Shown here: positions 46,301 through 58,710 of the stretch, in pieces | Layout: each line of letters begins with the position of its first letter | Numbering within the stretch: the stretch's first letter is position 1 | Origin: Trebouxia sp. TZW2008 | Taxonomy: Eukaryota; Chlorophyta; Trebouxiophyceae; Trebouxiales; Trebouxiaceae | Length of the DNA: 64,000 bases | NCBI GenBank assembly: GCA_002118135.1 | Contig: BDIU01000392.1 | Coordinates: 47,266-111,265, forward strand | Direction: 5' to 3' | Notes under the pieces: generated by a model | The model's database searches: none | Seen by the model: the letters and a program-made list of their open reading frames with translations, nothing else | What the model was told of the DNA's origin: nothing | Translations under genes and position numbers: made by a program

Positions 46301-49300
46301 TGTTCAAATACAAGCAGTTTTGAATGCAGCTGTCTGCGCAGCAGTGTTGAATGGATCCTTGCATAGTGACTCAAATCAGTTGAAAGGCAGCACTCAAGCT
46401 GTTTGAGATGCTGCAACACATTGCAAAGCAATGACTGCTGCAGCTAAGGCCGTCAGCCTTTGCAGGTGACTCCTGCAACGCAGCCATCACAAGCAATGGT
46501 GCTGTTTGTTGTGAGGCTGCCTTTGTGCAGCTTGTCATTGCAGTACATAGCAAATCAATGACTACTACAGCTAATGCTGTCAGTCTCTGCAGGTGACCAA
46601 TGGATCGCTGCTGTATAACAACACTGCAGTCACGAACGGTGGCGCCATTGATTGCGAAGGCTGCCAACTCATGACAATGCAGTACAGCTCCTTTGCCACC
46701 GCCAACACAGCGCAGGAATACGGCGGCGCCTGCTTCTGTGACGGATGCACTCAAGTTCAGCTGCACCAGAGCTACCTCACCAACAACAGGTAACCATCAT
46801 GATGAGTGACACATTGAGCACACAGGTGATCGTGGCCCAAATTGTGCTTTCACAGGCTGGCCTGTTTTTACACATCACGGTAAGGACACCTGACAACAGA
46901 TCTGAACCCTGGACCTGTCACTCCTGCTGCCATTCATATTGCTGTTGAGTCTCAAGTATAGCTGCACCAGAGCAACGTCACCCGTAACAGGTCTGAACTG
47001 TCGACCTGCCACTTCTGCATATTTGATCAACAAAAGGCCTCAACCCTCGACCTGTCACCTCTGCTGCTGCGCTGCTGTACATTGGTCTTAGGGCAACATG
47101 AATAAGCCAAAATACCTCATGGATAAGATAGCAAGCTGCCTGCTTCTGCTGCATGCCTAAACTTAAACCAACTGCACAAAACTAGTACAGTTTACTCAGT
47201 AACACTGATCGCTGAGCAAGGTTGGTTCTGTTGTAGTGCTGGAAATGGCGGCGCATTGTTTGTGTCAGGCACATCAGCCACCAGCGTCACCTTAGTCAAC
47301 ATTACCAGTGCCTTCATGACCGCCAACTCAGCAGCCAAAGCAGCTTCTGCAGTGGGTACCACGGGATCAGGGGGGGCGATGTACATTCTTGGGGGGGTCA
47401 CAACTGTGGCTAACACCAACTTCACTGGCAACGCTGCGGCAAACTATGGTGGAGGCGTTGTGTACGCCCATGACTGCTTCAACTTGTCAAGCCTGCCAGG
47501 TACACCTTCACTGTTGATGCCACTTTTGAGAGCAGAGAGCTCGATAAATCGTCTGATACTCTGTCTTTTCATGCGTGTCTCATGATTTCTATAAAACAAC
47601 AGTCATGGCAGGTAAGACTAGCTTCACTGGCAACATTGGGGCAAGCTATGGCGGAGGCGTAGTGCATGGACATGACTGCTTTGACCTGTCAAATTTGCCA
47701 GGCATTGTCGGCAGCCGGTTGTGTGTCATGAATTTTAGCTATCATGTTGCCAGCAGGCAACGTCTTCCTCAAGACTTGCACGCATTCCTCATGAATTGTG
47801 TGCGCATAACACTAATTCCGCCACGCTCTAGTGCAACCTATCTCACCTTAGACAAAGCCACTTGCTGCAGCTGCTGACAACTGCTCAGCTGCTCACTTTG
47901 ACCGCTAAATACTTTGGCAACAACTGTGCATTTATCATTGTCAGTGTACAACAGCATCAGGGCTCTGTGAATGGTATTGTGCATTGTGTGCAGGTGATGC
48001 CCCTTCTGCCGCTTTTCTGTGGGAAGCTATCTCACCTCAGACAAAGCAGTTAGCTGCCGCTGCTGGCAATTGCTCAGCTGTGCACTTCACCGCCAACTAC
48101 TTTGGCAATAACTATGCCTCAGTAGGTGGAGGCGCCATGTATGCAACAGATTTCCAGACCCTGGATGTGATGTGTGCCCCAAATGTTCCAGCACTTGGGG
48201 ACTTGATGGAGGGATGCCCGACTTGGAGGAACAATACGGTGCAGAGCACTACAGTTGTCAATGCTGATGGCACCACCACATTGCAGGTTAGCTCTCCTGT
48301 CACATGCTGCCAATGCTGACAATAGCGTCATCCTGACTTGACTCTGTATCACCTGTTCTGTTAAATCTTCTTTGATGAGCATTGCCTGACTTGGAGGAAC
48401 AACACAGTCCAGGGGACTCCGGTTGTCAATGCTGATGGCACCACCAGATTGCAGGTCTCGCCTTTTTTTTCCATGCTGCTAATGAGAGCTACTCATTCTG
48501 ACTTCATCAAGTGTCTGACCTATCCTTCCACACCATGCTTTGCCCTGGTCCAAATTGCCTTTGCATCTCAGGGACATGGTAGAGCCTTGGCCTTGTCCCG
48601 CAAGAAATAGTGCCGGCTTGAGCACATGTTGCATCAGCAACACCCTCCCCTGAAGCTGACCACGACTATGCAAACATTTGACTTGTCTCAAGCTGCCTTG
48701 CATCCATTCATTTGTCCATTGCTAACAAGCAAATGCCTTGTAGGGGTATGGTGCAGCTTTTGCCTTTCCATCTGACAAAACACTGCTAGGCAGGATCCCA
48801 ATCTACCAAAAATGTCAGCAATGGGCCTCGCCAAGCGGCCCATGACAACCCAAGTGTCAGACATATCATGACATGGCTCAGCTCATTTGTGTACTGCCAG
48901 CAACAAATTGCCAACAACCAAATGCACTGCAGGGATATGGAGGTGCCTTTGCCTTTCCACCCAACAAGACCCTGCTAGATGGGCCCCTAGTGATCCAAAA
49001 CTATGTCAGCAATGGCCTCTCCAAGCTGCCCATGACCATCCACGTTCAAGACCAAGCTGGCACGCTCATCACATCAGGTAAGATAACTGTCAATTCAGAG
49101 CTGTCATCAGCTCGTCTTGTGGCGCATAGCACAGGCCTTTCACGTCCTCTTCTTCTGCTCTTTGGAGTACAGCAAACCTTGCCACCAAGGCACCCTCATA
49201 TTTTAAGCTTTATTTCTGAAGTATCGCGCATTTCTACCTTTTCTTTCTCCTTCCTTGCATCGAGGTCCAGCATCAGAGCTGACATTTCTGTCCATGCAGA

Positions 49301-52300
49301 GCTGTTGAGCGGATCCCCTTTGAGAGCTACTGTGGGGGTACCAGTCTTCTTCCTCTGCATCTTGTTGTGCTAAAGCCCCTGCTGCAAGGACAGACCCATG
49401 CCTTAGGCACCATTTGTGATATGTCTTGTTAATCTCTTCCTTTTCTGTCTCTTTGACATGTCCGTCCATGCAGAACTTTTGAGCAGGTTTCCTTTCAGGA
49501 GCTACTATGAATTGTTCCAGTCTTCTTCCTCTGCCTACTGGCTTGCAACAGCCCCTGCTGCAAGGGCAGCCCCATGACTTAGCCAGCATCCCTGTTATCA
49601 CATTCATCTCTTCCTTTCTTGTCGTTTTGTCTTTCAGTATGGACAAAACATCAGAGCTGACATTTCTGTCCATGCAGAGCTGTCCAGTGGGTCCCCTCCG
49701 AGAGTCAATGTGGACGTCACCAGTCTTCTTCCTCTGCATCCTGTTGCACAAAAGCCTCTGCTGTAAAATCCCATGTCGCAATCGCCATCCCTAGTATCTC
49801 TTTCATCCCTTTGTGTCCCTTCTTCTTCCTTTCAAGATAGAAAGCATAACAGCTGATAAGTCTGTCCATGCAGAGCTGTTGAGCGGATCCCCTTGAGAGC
49901 TACTGTGGGGGTCACCAGTCTTCTTCCTCTGCATCCTGTTGTGCCAAAGCCCCTGCTGCAAGGACAGACCCATGCCTTAGTCACCATGTGATGTGTCTTG
50001 TTGATCCCTTCCTTTTGTTTCTTTTTCTTCTCAGTACGGACAGGATCATGTCTGACATGTCTGTGCGTGCAGAGCTGTCTAGTGAATCTCCTTTGAGAGC
50101 TACTGTGGGGGTCACCAGTCTTCTTCCCCTGCTCCCAGGCATGCAAGGGCCCCTGCTGCAAGGGCAGAACCAGGCATCAGCCTTTCCAAATGGTACCATC
50201 AGCATCAATGATCTGTCCCTAATAGCAGTGCCAGGCAACTACAATGTCTCTGTCACGCTCCCAGACTTTGACCAGGTCAGTCAGAACAAGCCCAAGAAAA
50301 GCCTGTGAAAGGATCAGAGCTTTTGAATTCAGTTGTGTTGTATGAAGTGATGTGCATCGTCAGTGTGGCACCATCAGCATCAATGATCTAACCCTGATAG
50401 CCGTGCCAGGAGACTACAGTGTCTCTGTCACCCTGCCAGATTTTGACCAGGTCAGCTTTTATTCCGAAAGCTCATTGTATAGAGTTTGATTTTGACTTCA
50501 GATGACCTGTTCCGGCTTCCTGATTCTGATTCATGGTCACAGCCAGTGTGGCGCAATCATCAAGGGTCTGTCCCTAACAAGTGAGCCAGGAGACTACAAT
50601 GTTGTACACAGGGTGTTTGTCACCCTGCCAGACGTCGACCAGCTCAGTCTTTGATGCCCTGTTATAGAGTTTGCCCTTGACTTCAGATGATCATTTTTGG
50701 CTTTGTGGTAGTGGTCAAGGTTTACAAATCATGAGTACGGCATTACCATCACAGACATGATCTCTGTTGCTGTGCAAGAAGACTACAATGGCATCCTGCC
50801 AGACCTTGATCAGATCAGTATGAGCCAACTTTGTTTTCAGAGCAGGACGCGCACAGCAGATCAAAACACAGGGGGGGTTTACAGATGCCAACAGCTTCCG
50901 TGATGGTCACAGTGCGTCTCTGCGCACCAGGAAGTCCAACAGACACCCCAGACCTGCTCAGCCTGTGCGATGTCCACCTACTCTTTCAATAGCAGCACTA
51001 CCTTCTGTGATCCATGAACTCCATATGCCAACCGACGCTCAGCATGCACAGCAGGTTTGAATGTGCTGTGGTTTCACAGATGCCATCAGCGTCCTTGATG
51101 GTGACAGTGCGTCCCTGTGCACCAGGAGAAGTGTAACAGAAACCCCAGACCTGCTCAGCCTATGCCATGTCCACCTACTTTTTCAACAGCAGCGCCTCCT
51201 TCTGTGACACTTGCCCTCTGAACGTTAAATTAAGCTCAGCATGCACAGCAGGCTCAAATTTGCTATGGTTCTGCAGGTGCCAGCAGCTTCCTTGATGGTG
51301 ACAAAGGGTCCCAATGCACCAGGGGAAGTCCAACAGACACCTCAGACCTGCTCAGCCTGCGCTATGACCACCTAGTCTTTCTACAACAGCGCCTCCTTCT
51401 GTGACACTTGCCCTCTGAACGTCACATTAAGCTCAGCATGCACAGCAGGTTCAAGTTTGCTATGGTTCTGCAGGTGCCAGCAGCTTCCTTGATGGTCAAA
51501 GTGCGTCCCTGTGCACCAGGAGAAGTCCAACAGACACCTCAGACTTGCTCAGCCTGCGCCATGTCCACCTACTCTTTCAACAGCAGCGCTTCCTTCTGTG
51601 ACTCCTGCCCTCCAAACGCCAACTGCAGCGGTGGCAGCAACCTCATTCCCACGAAGCAGTTTTGGCATTCTGCAGCTAATTCTGATTTCATTGTGCCTTG
51701 CCCCAACAACAACGCCTGCAATGGGGACCGCAACGCGCTGCTGGCGTGTAAAAACGCAACCTATGTGGCGCAGTCAGGCCAGACACCGGTGAGTCCTCCT
51801 ATTCTGCCTGACTCTGTACTCTTGATAGTGTAGTCTCCTCCTCCTTGTTTTTGTTTGTGACAGCTGTGAATCATCTTCTTCCTCTTGAATTTGTACTCCT
51901 GTTGTTCCTCTTGGCCCAGTATCAACGCCTGCAGTGGGGACCGCAACGCGCTGCTGGTGTGCATGAACGCATCCTATGTGGCCCAGGCAAGCCAGACATC
52001 TGTAAGCCTTCCTCTTCTGCCTGACACTGTACTGTTCTTCTTCATGATAATGTACCCCTGTTGTGCCTTGCCCTGACAACAACGCCTGCAACCCGGACCG
52101 CAATGCGCTGCTGGCATGTAAGAATGCATCTGATGTAGCCCAGTCAGGCCAGACACCGGTGAGTTTTCCTATTCTGCCTGACACTGTGCTGTTCTTCTTC
52201 TCCTTCTTGACGTTCCAGTCCTGTTGTGCCTTGCTCCAACAATAATGCCTGCAATGGGGACTGCAATGCGCTGCTGGCATGTAACAACGCATCCTATGTG

Positions 52301-55300
52301 GCCCAGTCAGGCCAGACACCTGTGAGTCTTTCTCGTCTTCTCGACATTGTGCTTTCCTTCCTCTTCTTCTTGCTAGCTTGCAACCTTGTCCATCCTGCTG
52401 ACACTGCATTCCTGTTATCCCTTTTTAGGTCGTAGTCCTCTTCTTTCTCTTACCATAAGCGGGGGCATGCATGCAAAAGCGCATCTCATTTGGCCCAATC
52501 AGGCCAGACCCCTGTGACTCTTCTTCTCTGACTGACATCTATGTCTTTACTGACCTCTATTTCTTCCTTTGCACAGGTTTCGGACGGCTGTCATTTCTTT
52601 TGACACTGTACTTCTGTTGTGCCTCTCACAATTGTATCCCCGTGCATGTTGACCCTGCGATCTGTTTCTGTTTCATGACAGCCCAACAGCAGGCGCCTGC
52701 ATGCTGACTCCTATATGGTGAAGCAGTGCAACACTGGCGACTATGGTCCAGTCTGTACGCTATGCATGAGACATGCGGCAGATAGCGCAGCCTTCTATCT
52801 TTCTCTCTGACATAGCTGACAACCCCTTGGCATGCAGAATGGGACAGCATGCAACCTGACAGCGCCAATGGACAGCACTGATGCAAACGCCTATATGGTG
52901 AAGCAATGCAGCCCGGGGTACTATGGTCCAGTCTGCACGCTATGCAACAGACATGCGGCAGATGGCAAGCGTTACGGCAGAACTGGCATTACCAGCTGCA
53001 AACCCTGCAGGTAGCTTTATGTTTATGCTGCTGAGAAAGCATACTTGACATGTTTGCCATTGCTACAGTTTCAACACAGGCAATGTTTGGAAGCCAAGCA
53101 TATAGGTGTACATCAAAATTGAGCAAACTTCAGCAAGGCAACTTTTGCCGTCCCTGCTGTGCATGTGAATGCTGTCAGATTGAAGTTGAGTACAGCGCTG
53201 CCGCTTATATTAGGCAACTCATGTGCATGCAGAACTTCTGAGGCCATTGCACCATTGTGTTTGCCTATGTCGCCAGCACCGGTGTGGTGCAACTGTGATC
53301 CACCTACCAAGTCACGCAACAATGCAAAGAGTGTCTTGATCAACATGCGTCGATGGATATGTTGATGTGGTTGCAGGAGTTCTGGGACCATTGTCTTTGC
53401 CTACATTGCCAGCACCTGTCTAGTGCTTCTGTGGTCGTTGTAACAAGTCATGCACAAACATTTGCGAAGTGTGTCTTGATCAACATTCAGTGATGGATAT
53501 GTTGATGTGGTTGCAGGAGTTCTGGGACCATTGTGTTTGCGTATATTGCCAGCACCTGTCTGGTGCTACTGTGGTTGTTCTACACCATTCAAGTGACCCT
53601 ACAGGAGAACAGGGAAGATGCTGCTGGAGTAGTGGACCCTGGCAGAACCTCAGAGCTGATCAGGGTAAGCTGCGAACCCTGGCAGAACCCATCCATTTGC
53701 AGCATTCCATGCCAAATTCACCCTCAATGTCATCAATCGGATGCCTGAATTCCAAATAGCTGTCTTCAACAAGCAGCCACTGATTCCCACTGTTTAGTGA
53801 CAGCCCTTCATGTCATGTTTGTCCGTTTGGCAGCAAGCGCTTCACATTGCACTCAACAAGCTGTCAGCCACTTTAAACCTGACACCTTTCATTGACTGTG
53901 TACTCATTTCAAAGTGAGGCCTTTGCACTGAGATACAACTTTGCCTGCAGGCGTTGACGCTGTGGCTGCAGTACATGACACTGCTGGGAAATGTCAACAT
54001 TTCAGCGCCTGCACCCTTGCATTGGGTCTTCAGTGCTGCAAGTTTTGCCTTTTCAACAGTCACAAGCGGCAGCCTGTCCATAGACTGCCTACAGTCTGGT
54101 GAAACCAATCCAGCTGTCCAGAGAATCATCTTCTATCTGTTCCTGCCGCTGGTTGTGCTGGCAATCCTGGTGCTTATGCAAACTATCTGGTGAGTCCTAT
54201 AGAAGAATGGATCTTTACTTCATGCATTGGGCAATGTTGGTGCTTGTGCAAACCACTATGTGAGATTGTCATCACAGTGCATGGACTGGTGCTAAGCATT
54301 GTATTGTTGCTGTCTGTGCTGATGTTCTTTGTCGTCCAGACAACCTGTGGAGCAATGGCATGCCCTGGCATGTTTTGTATTACTGATTGCAGCATAATCA
54401 GCAAGATGGGCGCCATAGTCTCAATGAGGTCTATTCACAGCATCTACTAGCATGATCTGTGTTGCTGAGTGCGGTGCAACAACAGGCTAAGCATCAAAAC
54501 AAGCCTGGTCAAAGCCACCAGCCACATGCTTAGTGACTCTCTCTGATGCATTCCTCTGCCCGCGCGGGTTTTTCATCCCGATTTGGGCCGTTCCACATTT
54601 GAATGATGTCTGGCTGCAGGTGGCGTAGAAGACCAGCAACCAGAATTTAGCTGTTTAACAGCTTTCGCATAAGGTTTCCGGTGTACCGTATTTGGATGCT
54701 TTCTGGCTGCAGGTGGTGGATAAGACCTGGCAACCATGTGAACCTAGCTGCATTACCAACTGGGCCCCCAGCAAACCCTACACATAATCAAACGCCCGTA
54801 GCCCCAATCAAGAAGCGTGAGGATTTGAGGCAGAGGCTAATGATCACACTGCTCACCACTGTGTTCTATTACTACCCCAGTCTGCTGACTACGGCGCTCA
54901 GCCTGTTTCAGTGCTACCACATTGATCCTCAAAGCGCACAGCAGGGACAGCATTACTTCAGCAATGCTCGGGTAAGCTTTTGCTCTTGAGTAGTATGGCT
55001 TGACTTGATGAAATGGCTTCAAGCTGTTTCAGATAGGAAGGCTCTGAATTGCTTTCAGTGTTACCACACAAGTCCTCAGAGTACGCAGCAGGGACAGCAT
55101 TACTTCAGCAATGCCAGGGTGAGACTTTGCTCTTGAGTAGCATTCCTTGACATGTGGCTGTTGCACTGCATTAGAAATGCTCAAACGTGCCAAGTGTCGC
55201 ATGTGCATGCACTTGCGTTTTCATGCACAGAAAGCTGTGGGCAATTGCTCAGGCATGATGACCTTTGCCCCTACATGTCAATATCAATTCTGATCCAGGA

Positions 55301-58140
55301 AAGTCAGTGCCGTGTTTTGGCAGCTGGCATTTGGGCTTTCCCCTGGGTCTAAGGGTTTCTTGCTGCAGCTGATCTTCCACTGTTGTTGACACTGCTGCTG
55401 CTTTGATGCTTTATCGCTGGCTGTGCTGGACAGTCAATACAGTGTTTCGACAGCTGGCATCTGGGCTCCTCCCTGGGTCTTGGGATTCCCTTGTTGCAGC
55501 TGATCTCCTGTTATCATTGATACTACTACTGCTGCTTTCATGCTTTTCTGCTGGTTGTAGTTCATGCAGGCGCATGGCAAGGGGGTTTTATGGTGCTAGA
55601 TATATCAATACAGTGCTTTGACAGCTGGCATGTACTGTTGTTGATTTTGGCGTTGTCAGTAGTTGACTGTGGCTGGTTCAGGCCACATGACAGTGGGGAT
55701 ACAGGGTGCCTGACCAGTCAAGACAGTGCTCAGACAGCTGGCATCTGTCAATGTCATTCTCATCATCATCATCATCCTGACCGTTGCTATTGTTATCATC
55801 AGTATTGTGGCTTTCCCTCACTGATGGTGGATGGATGCAGGCAACATGGCGCTGGGGTTACTGGGTGCCTGACATGTCAATACAGTGCTTTGACAGCTGG
55901 CATCTGGGCTTCTCCCTGGGACTTGGGATACCTCTATTGGGGTTGGTCGTTGTTGGGATCCCGTTCCTCCCCATCTTCCTGCTGTACCGATTCAGACACC
56001 GCCTGTTCACTACCTCTGTCAAGCTGCGCTTGGGCTTCATCTACCACAGTTACAGGTGTGAAACACAAAGGAGTGCTATGACTTGTCTCATGCGGTTTCA
56101 ACTTCGACAATGGTCGTGGTCACTAGTCTTCATTGGGACTCTGTTCCTCCCCATCTTCTTGCTGTAACGCATTAGACATTGCCTGTTCACAACGTCTGTC
56201 AAGCTGCGCTTGGGCTTCGTCTGCCACAGCTACAGGTATGACACACAAACCAGTGTTGTGACTTGCCCGAAGTGGTACTGGTCGGATCACCAGTTGTTGG
56301 GGTCAGTTGTTGTCGGGATTGCATTCCTCCCCATCAGGTTTGGTGTTTGCAGCAGCAGCAGTGTCACAATTTGCAAGCAGTGGTTCTGACTACAACATCA
56401 GGAGCATTAGCAAGGTGTGGAGCTTGCCTGACTTGTTTCAAAATATGCAAAAGCTGATGCCTCCTGGGTGTTCTGATCAAAGGAAGTTCAAGCCTGCATG
56501 CATTATGTCACCCTGTTGATTAGCAAGGTGGTTCGCCGTGAGGAGCATTGACCATTTCTGCTTGAAGTATCAGTCTTCTGGGTCCATTTGCAACAATGCT
56601 GCTCACTGAGCATATGTTTGTATATTTAGCATATGCAGGTCACCTCAACACAGAGCAGGACTCCAGCTTGTACAGCTGGAAACGTGGTCCATCTAGCACT
56701 TGCAAACCTCAGAGAAATGGTTTTCTTTTGTTTGTGGAGCAATCCCAGCTCGTACTGACTTTTGAAGGGCTGAATGCAGGACTCACTTTTGGTTCTGGAT
56801 CAGCATTGTGCTCATACAGACCCTGGCACTGGCAGCCTGCCAGGGGTTCACAATGCATGCAACACCCAGCTGTGTCTCTTTTGTGTCAGCCAGCTAAAGC
56901 TTTTGTCACCAACTGTCGTGCATGCAGGACCTACTGCTACTTTTGGGAAGGCATTATGCCAATACAGGCATTGTCACTGCCTGACCTACTTCTACAAGGC
57001 TACAGTCATGCACTCAGACTGACAATCAATGTTGTCCATGCAGGACCCGCTTCTGGTTCTGGGACAGCATCGTGCTGATACAGACCCTAGCACTGGCAGC
57101 CTCCCAGGTTTTTGCAACCTCCTTGAACTCCTACTTTCAGCTGACAATCATGCTGATGGTGCTGGTCATCGGTATCACAGTCCTGGCGCATTACCAGCCC
57201 TTTGAGGACGCCCTATCACAAAGCATGCAGGTAGGCACAAACTTGACATATTATCAATTGCTGCTTTGATCCACTGAGGCTTGTTGTTTGGCGCCTGACA
57301 GCATCAATTTGTCTCTGTTTCCTGACTTGGCATGAATCTCTGGACACCACCTGAAGTCTTGCTTGCATTTGACCTTGAGTTCTAACAATCCCAAGCTTTG
57401 CTGCATGATGCAACTTTGAATGTAAGACGAGGCGCACTGCTGTTTCTGTGCTACATTCCTCAAGTGCAGGCTGTCTCATCCGCCTTGCACAATATTTCTC
57501 GTGGATGGCAATCTTTTGTGAAAGTGACCTGGGCTAGTACTTCTCAGCCGCTCATGCACACTATTCAAGCAGTCACCTGTTGGCCGTGTCATTGATCAGG
57601 CGATGCCTTGCGCCCTGTGTACAGATGTTTGGGCTGTTTGTGGTGATGGCCACCGCCACAGGCCATCTTTGCTGAAGGAGCTCAAGTCTTGTGATGTCTG
57701 AAGCAATGTACTTTGTACAGGTGTTTGGGCTGTTTGTAGTGGTGGCCACCGCTACAGGCTGCCTGTACTTCCTGGATCAAGGAGACATAGCAGCCACAGC
57801 AGGTTTGAATGCAGCAGGGGTGCTACTACTAATCCTGAATGCAGCCTTTGTCCTGGTCATGGCTGTCCTGATCATCAAACGCGGCACACCTTACGTCAGA
57901 TCTTGGTTAGTATACTTTCAGCAGAGCCTTTCTGAGTTTTACCACCGATTGCGTGGAGGGAAGTATCAGCAGTGGTTGTCGTCAAGTTCAAGGCGATCTA
58001 CCACTAGCACAGTCAGCAGCAGCGGCAGCATTGGCAGACAGACTTCCGTACAGATGAATTTATTGAGTAATGTGTTCACACGCAGCGGGACGCTAAATCC
58101 AACTGCATCAGGAGGGAACCCATCACCCCCAAGAACTTGA
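43365..58140 (+). CDS. Large secreted beta-helix / Cys-rich / polytopic membrane protein
   Basis: Exons: 43365-43590, 43710-44301, 44782-45185, 45515-46233, 46593-46789, 47237-47499, 47994-48286, 48933-49077, 50073-50275, 51474-51788, 52838-53010, 53517-53664, 53951-54189, 54713-54971, 55841-56055, 57044-57230, 57721-58140; 4998 nt, 1665 residues, in phase. Order: signal peptide (~23 residues), ~900 residues of right-handed beta-helix repeats with ~15 GGA(I/L/M/F) and many FxxN motifs like chlamydial Pmp repeats, many N-glycosylation sequons, a Cys-rich region ('CAPGEVQQTPQTCSACA', 'CPPNANCSGG', 'GYYGPVCTLC'), then about eight or nine hydrophobic segments ('IVFAYIASTCLVLLW', 'YLFLPLVVLAILVLM', 'WDSIVLIQTLALAAS', 'LTIMLMVLVIGITVL', 'LFVVVATATG') and a Ser-rich cytoplasmic tail. 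The C-terminal layout recalls TRP/Pkd2-like proteins, but I could not assign a family. Probably a cell-surface sensor, channel or adhesion protein. Intron 1 uses a GC donor (AAG|GCAAGC). Confidence 0.87.
46450..47070 (+). repeat. Echoes around exon 5 of the membrane gene
   Basis: An acceptor-side copy ('cctttgcag|gtgactcctgcaac..agcaatggtgctgt') lies at about 46450-46550. Donor-side copies ('gctgcaccagagcaacgtcacccgtaacag|gtctg' and a shorter one) lie at about 46955-47070. Confidence 0.78.
47600..47940 (+). repeat. Echoes after exon 6 and before exon 7
   Basis: 47605-47712 repeats the exon 6 end ('NFTGNAAANYGGGVVYAHDC' becomes 'SFTGNIGASYGGGVVHGHDC') with the donor GT changed to GC ('ccag|gcatt'). 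47830-47940 repeats the exon 7 interior with stops. Confidence 0.88.
48385..48870 (+). repeat. Echoes after exon 7 and before exon 8
   Basis: 48385-48457 copies '..TWRNNTVQSTTVVNADGTTT' plus donor. 48735-48865 copies the exon 8 start ('GYGGAFAFPPNKTLL' as 'GYGAAFAFPSDKTLL') with an acceptor 'ttgtag' and later frameshifts. Confidence 0.88.
49080..50820 (+). repeat. Five acceptor-side and three donor-side echoes of exon 9
   Basis: The block 'tccatgcag|agctgttgagcggatcccctttgagagctactgtgggggt' appears with anchors near 49327, 49500, 49702 and 49898 before the real one at 50098 (spacing ~175-202 bp). A more decayed copy starts at 49097. After the exon, the segment '..SINDLSLIAVPGNYNVSV' plus donor recurs ending near 50450, 50641 and 50816. 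This is the most extensive example in the window. Confidence 0.93.
50878..52515 (+). repeat. Three acceptor-side and four donor-side echoes of exon 10
   Basis: 'MVKVRPCAPGEVQQTPQTCS' coding with its acceptor appears at about 50884, 51079, 51277 and 51474 (real), a very regular 195-198 bp spacing. The exon end '..NNACNGDRNALLACKNA' with donor recurs ending near 51998, 52158, 52319 and, degraded, 52507. The last copies lose coding integrity. Confidence 0.94.
52680..53440 (+). repeat. Echoes before exons 11 and 12
   Basis: 52680-52800 copies exon 11 ('YMVKQCNTGDYGPVCTLCMR') with a frameshift downstream. 53225-53290 and 53370-53435 copy the exon 12 start ('SSGTIVFAYIASTCLVLL') spaced ~145 bp; both have lost the reading frame or gained a stop. 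Confidence 0.9.
54605..55125 (+). repeat. Echoes around exon 14
   Basis: 54605-54665 is an acceptor-side copy ('tctggctgcag|gtggcgtagaagaccagcaacca'). 55055-55125 is a donor-side copy of '..HIDPQSAQQGQHYFSNAR|gt' reading 'HTSPQSTQQGQHYFSNAR'. Confidence 0.88.
55290..56340 (+). repeat. Echoes around exon 15
   Basis: Four acceptor-side copies of 'tcaatacagtg.tttgacagctggcatctgggct.ctccctggg' lie near 55300, 55435, 55605 and 55720. Donor-side copies lie at 56095-56235 (with a TAA inside 'LPIFLL*') and 56275-56340. Confidence 0.88.
56620..57675 (+). repeat. Echoes before exons 16 and 17
   Basis: Copies of 'gcaggacccgcttctggttctgggacagcat.gtgctgatacagaccctagcactggcagcc' lie at about 56777-56865 and 56925-57000, with a weaker one near 56630. 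57622-57675 copies the exon 17 start ('FGLFVVMATATG'). Confidence 0.88.
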
Positions 58141-58710
58141 TAGACATGTCTTGCTGTCTTCGTTGTAGATGTCAAGTTTCATTGCTTTTCCTGATTTCTT
58201 TGTTTCGACATTAATTGTGCAAGGCAGTGATGGTATTCTGAATTTGCTAATTTTATTTTGAAGGTTGTTGTGCAGGAAGTTCAGATTGTTGCAGACTCAT
58301 GTCAATAGCAGATGTTGCAGCAGCACATGGTCTAAACTGTCAGGCACGGTACAATAGATGTTGGCGGGCGGTAAAACAAAATCGTTTCACTGAGCAGTCT
58401 GCAACTTGTGCATTGGTCGAACATTATTTTTGACATGTCATGCAAATGGTCACTACCGCGGAAATATGAAATGCGATGCTCTTTGTCACAGACTTTGTGC
58501 AGCTTTCATCGTTGTTTTTCTGCCACTAACGTTGATCAAGTGCTTGCAATCTGCAGCCTCTGCTGCTGACAAGCTGACTGACTCAACTCCCAAGGGGTCC
58601 CGAGGATATGTCATGTCCAGACAGAAACAAAACTAACATGCACTGAGCATACTGCTTTCCAGTTATAATCAGCTGACTGAACAGCTTAAAACTCTGTGCA
58701 GCAAATGAGG
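58141..58710. other. Convergent 3' spacer
   Basis: No gene seen and no TGTAA. A short open frame at 58406 has no support. Confidence 0.55.
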
